A stretch of DNA of 64,000 nt from Tsuneonella flava (lineage in GTDB: Bacteria > Pseudomonadota > Alphaproteobacteria > Sphingomonadales > Sphingomonadaceae). This document shows positions 62,385 through 64,000 of this stretch, piece by piece. A program made the position numbers and the translations under genes. Where the stretch lies: assembly GCF_002870965.1 (NCBI RefSeq), contig NZ_PHSO01000001.1, forward strand, positions 62,001 through 126,000, given 5' to 3'. Each line of letters starts with the position of its first letter. The first letter of the stretch is position 1. The notes beneath the pieces were generated by a model. That model worked only from the letters and a program-made list of their open reading frames with translations, was not told the origin of the DNA and searched no databases.

Positions 62385-62995
62385 GCCCAGGGCTACGCTT
62401 TCTTGTCTCGCTTATCCTGCTGACGATTGCCCAGCCTGTTTTCGCTCATGGCCCGGAGCAACACGAGAAGGACAAGGCTACGCCCGCCGCCGCGACTGCG
62501 AACGCGAATGTGTCTCACGAGGTCTCACCAGCCGTTGGCGCGAAAGATGAGCAAGGGCATCCAACACGATCTGCAGATCATCACGAGGCTCAAGCGGCAT
62601 CGATCTGGACGAGACTGCACCCGGCCACGGTGCATTTCCCGATCGCCTTGCTTCTGATGGCCGCGCTTACCGAACTTCTGTCGATCTTCAGCCCGGCGCC
62701 AGGCTTACGAAGCGCGGTGCGGGTGATGGCCGTGGGCGGTGCCGTCGGTGCCGTAGTCGCGGCGTTCTTCGGGTGGATTCACACCGGACTCTGGTTTGGG
62801 GGTGATGCGACGATGCAGTGGCATCGCTGGACCGGCACGGGATTGGCGATAGCGGCCCCGCTCGCGGCGCTACTGTCTCATCGTGCGGACCGCCTTCCTT
62901 TTCGGGGTCTGCTGTTCCTGATCGCGATCATCGTGCTCGCTCAAGGGTATTGGGGCGGCGAACTCGCTCATGGATCCAACCATCTGGGATTATGA
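62381..62995 (+). CDS. DUF2231 membrane protein, His-rich N-terminus
   Basis: 204 residues. A signal peptide (about 1-22, ending VFAHG) precedes a His-rich soluble stretch (about 23-72). Four hydrophobic helices (about 80-200) include HPATVHFPIALLLMAALTE, the DUF2231 signature. Conserved His residues (LHPATVHFP, FGWIHTG, MQWHRWTG) may bind haem or metal. Starts with GTG at 62381 overlapping csoR, and overlaps the next gene by ATGA. Copper-linked by context; activity unknown. Confidence 0.82.
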   Translation: MSPGLRFLVSLILLTIAQPVFAHGPEQHEKDKATPAAATANANVSHEVSPAVGAKDEQGHPTRSADHHEAQAASIWTRLHPATVHFPIALLLMAALTELLSIFSPAPGLRSAVRVMAVGGAVGAVVAAFFGWIHTGLWFGGDATMQWHRWTGTGLAIAAPLAALLSHRADRLPFRGLLFLIAIIVLAQGYWGGELAHGSNHLGL

Positions 62996-63387
62996 AAATG
63001 CCTATTAGTCGTTACGCTCTTATCTCCATCGGAACCCTCGCGCTCGCAGCCTGCGGAGCCGACGCTGTCCCCGAGGCGGACGAGACTGACCGCGCCGGAG
63101 CTACATCATCGATGACGGATGCGGCACCGCGATCATTGGATGTCGTGGACACTGCGGCTGACGGCGCCTCGGCTCCGGCTGCCTCGCAAACGGTCGCTGC
63201 GACCACGCCGGATTCCGCACCCCGGACATCTGCCCGAAATTCGGACGATCGTTCATCCACGGCACCGGAACCCGCGCCGAGGCCGGCGGTGCCAAGTCCC
63301 ACATCCACTATCCCGTCGCCCGATTCTCACGCCGGGCACGATATGTCCGATATGTCGGAACACGAAATGGAAGGAATGCATCAATGA
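62992..63387 (+). CDS. Lipoprotein with Met/His-rich C-terminus
   Basis: 131 residues from the ATG at 62992 (ATGA overlap with the DUF2231 gene). Lipobox LALAAC puts the lipidated Cys at about residue 20. A long Ala/Ser/Thr/Pro-rich linker follows, and the tail HAGHDMSDMSEHEMEGMHQ is a clear soft-metal-binding pattern. It is probably a periplasmic copper buffer or donor. It has no known domain. Confidence 0.72.
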   Translation: MKMPISRYALISIGTLALAACGADAVPEADETDRAGATSSMTDAAPRSLDVVDTAADGASAPAASQTVAATTPDSAPRTSARNSDDRSSTAPEPAPRPAVPSPTSTIPSPDSHAGHDMSDMSEHEMEGMHQ

Positions 63388-63857
63388 ATCCTCGTTCGAC
63401 CAGGACCGTCCGCCGCTCGCTCGCCTCCTTCGCGACCATCCTCGTCGCGGCGTGTGCCGGCGTCGCCCAAGCGGCCACCTTCACCATGTATCGAGATCCC
63501 AATTGCGGCTGCTGCCTCGAATGGGCCGAACATATGGCACAGGGCGAGAAGCACGAGGTGAACTCGGTCGACCATCCCGACATGGGCGTGGTCAAGACCC
63601 AGCATGGCGTTCCCGATGACCTGCGCTCCTGCCATACCATGATCGCCGATGGCTACGTGATCGAAGGCCATGTGCCCGCTGCCGACGTCGAGCGGTTGCT
63701 CGCGGAGCGCCCGGATGGTGTAACCGGCCTCGCCGTGGCAGGCATGCCGATGGGCTCCCCCGGGATGGAGCATGGCGATCATCGCCAGCCCTATCAGGTC
63801 ATCGCCTTCGGGCCTGAAGGACGTAGTGTCTGGGCGAGCTATCCAGGGAATATGTGA
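63384..63857 (+). CDS. DUF411 metal-binding protein
   Basis: 157 residues with a signal peptide (about 1-31, VAQAA). The DUF411 core is thioredoxin-like: FTMYRDPNCGCCLEWAEHM holds the CGCC motif, with VPDDLRSCHTMIADGYVIEGHVP and LAVAGMPMGSPGME after it. DUF411 proteins occur in copper and other metal operons and are thought to bind or deliver Cu(I). It overlaps the lipoprotein gene by ATGA and the glutaredoxin gene by one base. Confidence 0.88.
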   Translation: MNPRSTRTVRRSLASFATILVAACAGVAQAATFTMYRDPNCGCCLEWAEHMAQGEKHEVNSVDHPDMGVVKTQHGVPDDLRSCHTMIADGYVIEGHVPAADVERLLAERPDGVTGLAVAGMPMGSPGMEHGDHRQPYQVIAFGPEGRSVWASYPGNM

Positions 63858-64000
63858 TGAGTGACCGGAAACCCACCAGCGCGTCCGAAAAAGCCGCCAC
63901 CGTCTACCGGATGGTGATGCCGGACCATGTGTGTCCCTACGGCCTTAAGACGATCGACCTGCTGAAACGTGAAGGTTTCGAGATCGAGGACCATCACCTC
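63857..64000 (+). CDS. Glutaredoxin-like protein (5' part, cut by window edge)
   Basis: Only 48 residues are visible. VYRMVMPDHVCPYGLKTIDL carries a CPYG redox site, then LLKREGFEIEDHHL, typical of a glutaredoxin strand-helix-strand start. The ATG at 63857 overlaps the DUF411 stop by one base, so it belongs to the csoR operon. It may reduce DUF411-type cysteines or be the N-terminus of a larger membrane fusion; the rest lies outside the window. Confidence 0.75.
   Translation, partial: MSDRKPTSASEKAATVYRMVMPDHVCPYGLKTIDLLKREGFEIEDHHL

Overview
The window reads as chromosomal DNA of a GC-rich alphaproteobacterium, most likely a sphingomonad (Sphingomonadales, Erythrobacteraceae or Sphingomonadaceae). 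The case for this is a large TonB-dependent receptor inside a pectin-use locus, a MASE1/CHASE hybrid kinase, copper genes of copAB type, and protein sequences typical of that order. This is inferred from recognised families only; no search was run.

Region by region. (1) 1-2475: housekeeping edge with the 5' part of pyrB, sppA and tRNA-Val(CAC). (2) 2476-18500: accessory zone bracketed by two decayed integrases, one beside the tRNA and one near 18.1-18.35 kb. It holds a tightly coupled minus-strand operon (response regulator, YaiO-type barrel, HEAT protein, GT2 glycosyltransferase) behind a large hybrid kinase. It also holds a three-gene SQR-like/DUF1641/IscU-like operon with a divergent winged-helix regulator, and a YadA-type trimeric autotransporter next to a GAF-LytTR regulator. 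(3) 18.5-40.1 kb: pectin/hexuronate utilisation locus. It encodes a LacI regulator, pectate lyase, esterases, GH43, TonB receptor, TRAP transporter and two converging branches to 2-keto-3-deoxygluconate (KDG): RpiB-type isomerase plus KduD for unsaturated uronate, and UxaC plus a reductase plus UxaA for galacturonate. KdgK then phosphorylates KDG. Five near-identical sites built on TGACACCGGT lie in the intergenic regions and look like the LacI operators.

(4) 40.4-46.4 kb: a Tn7-like transposition module, tnsA-tnsB-tnsC-tniQ, with the catalytic residues of TnsA and TnsB intact. (5) 46.6-57.7 kb: accessory and defence genes. In order these are two convergent integrase-fold proteins that lack a full catalytic triad, a secreted SNase-like protein, an Excalibur protein, a SIR2-domain protein, a Panacea-type toxin-antitoxin pair, and a complete QatABCD anti-phage system. 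(6) 58.0-64.0 kb: copper/metal resistance (DmeF-type exporter, CopB, CopA, CsoR with two palindromic operators, DUF2231, a Met/His-rich lipoprotein, DUF411 and a glutaredoxin cut by the window edge).

The least explained parts are the SQR-like/DUF1641/IscU-like operon, the paired degenerate integrase-like genes beside tnsA, and the putative toxin partner of the Panacea protein. The outer limits of the Tn7-like element could not be fixed; the copper genes may or may not be cargo.
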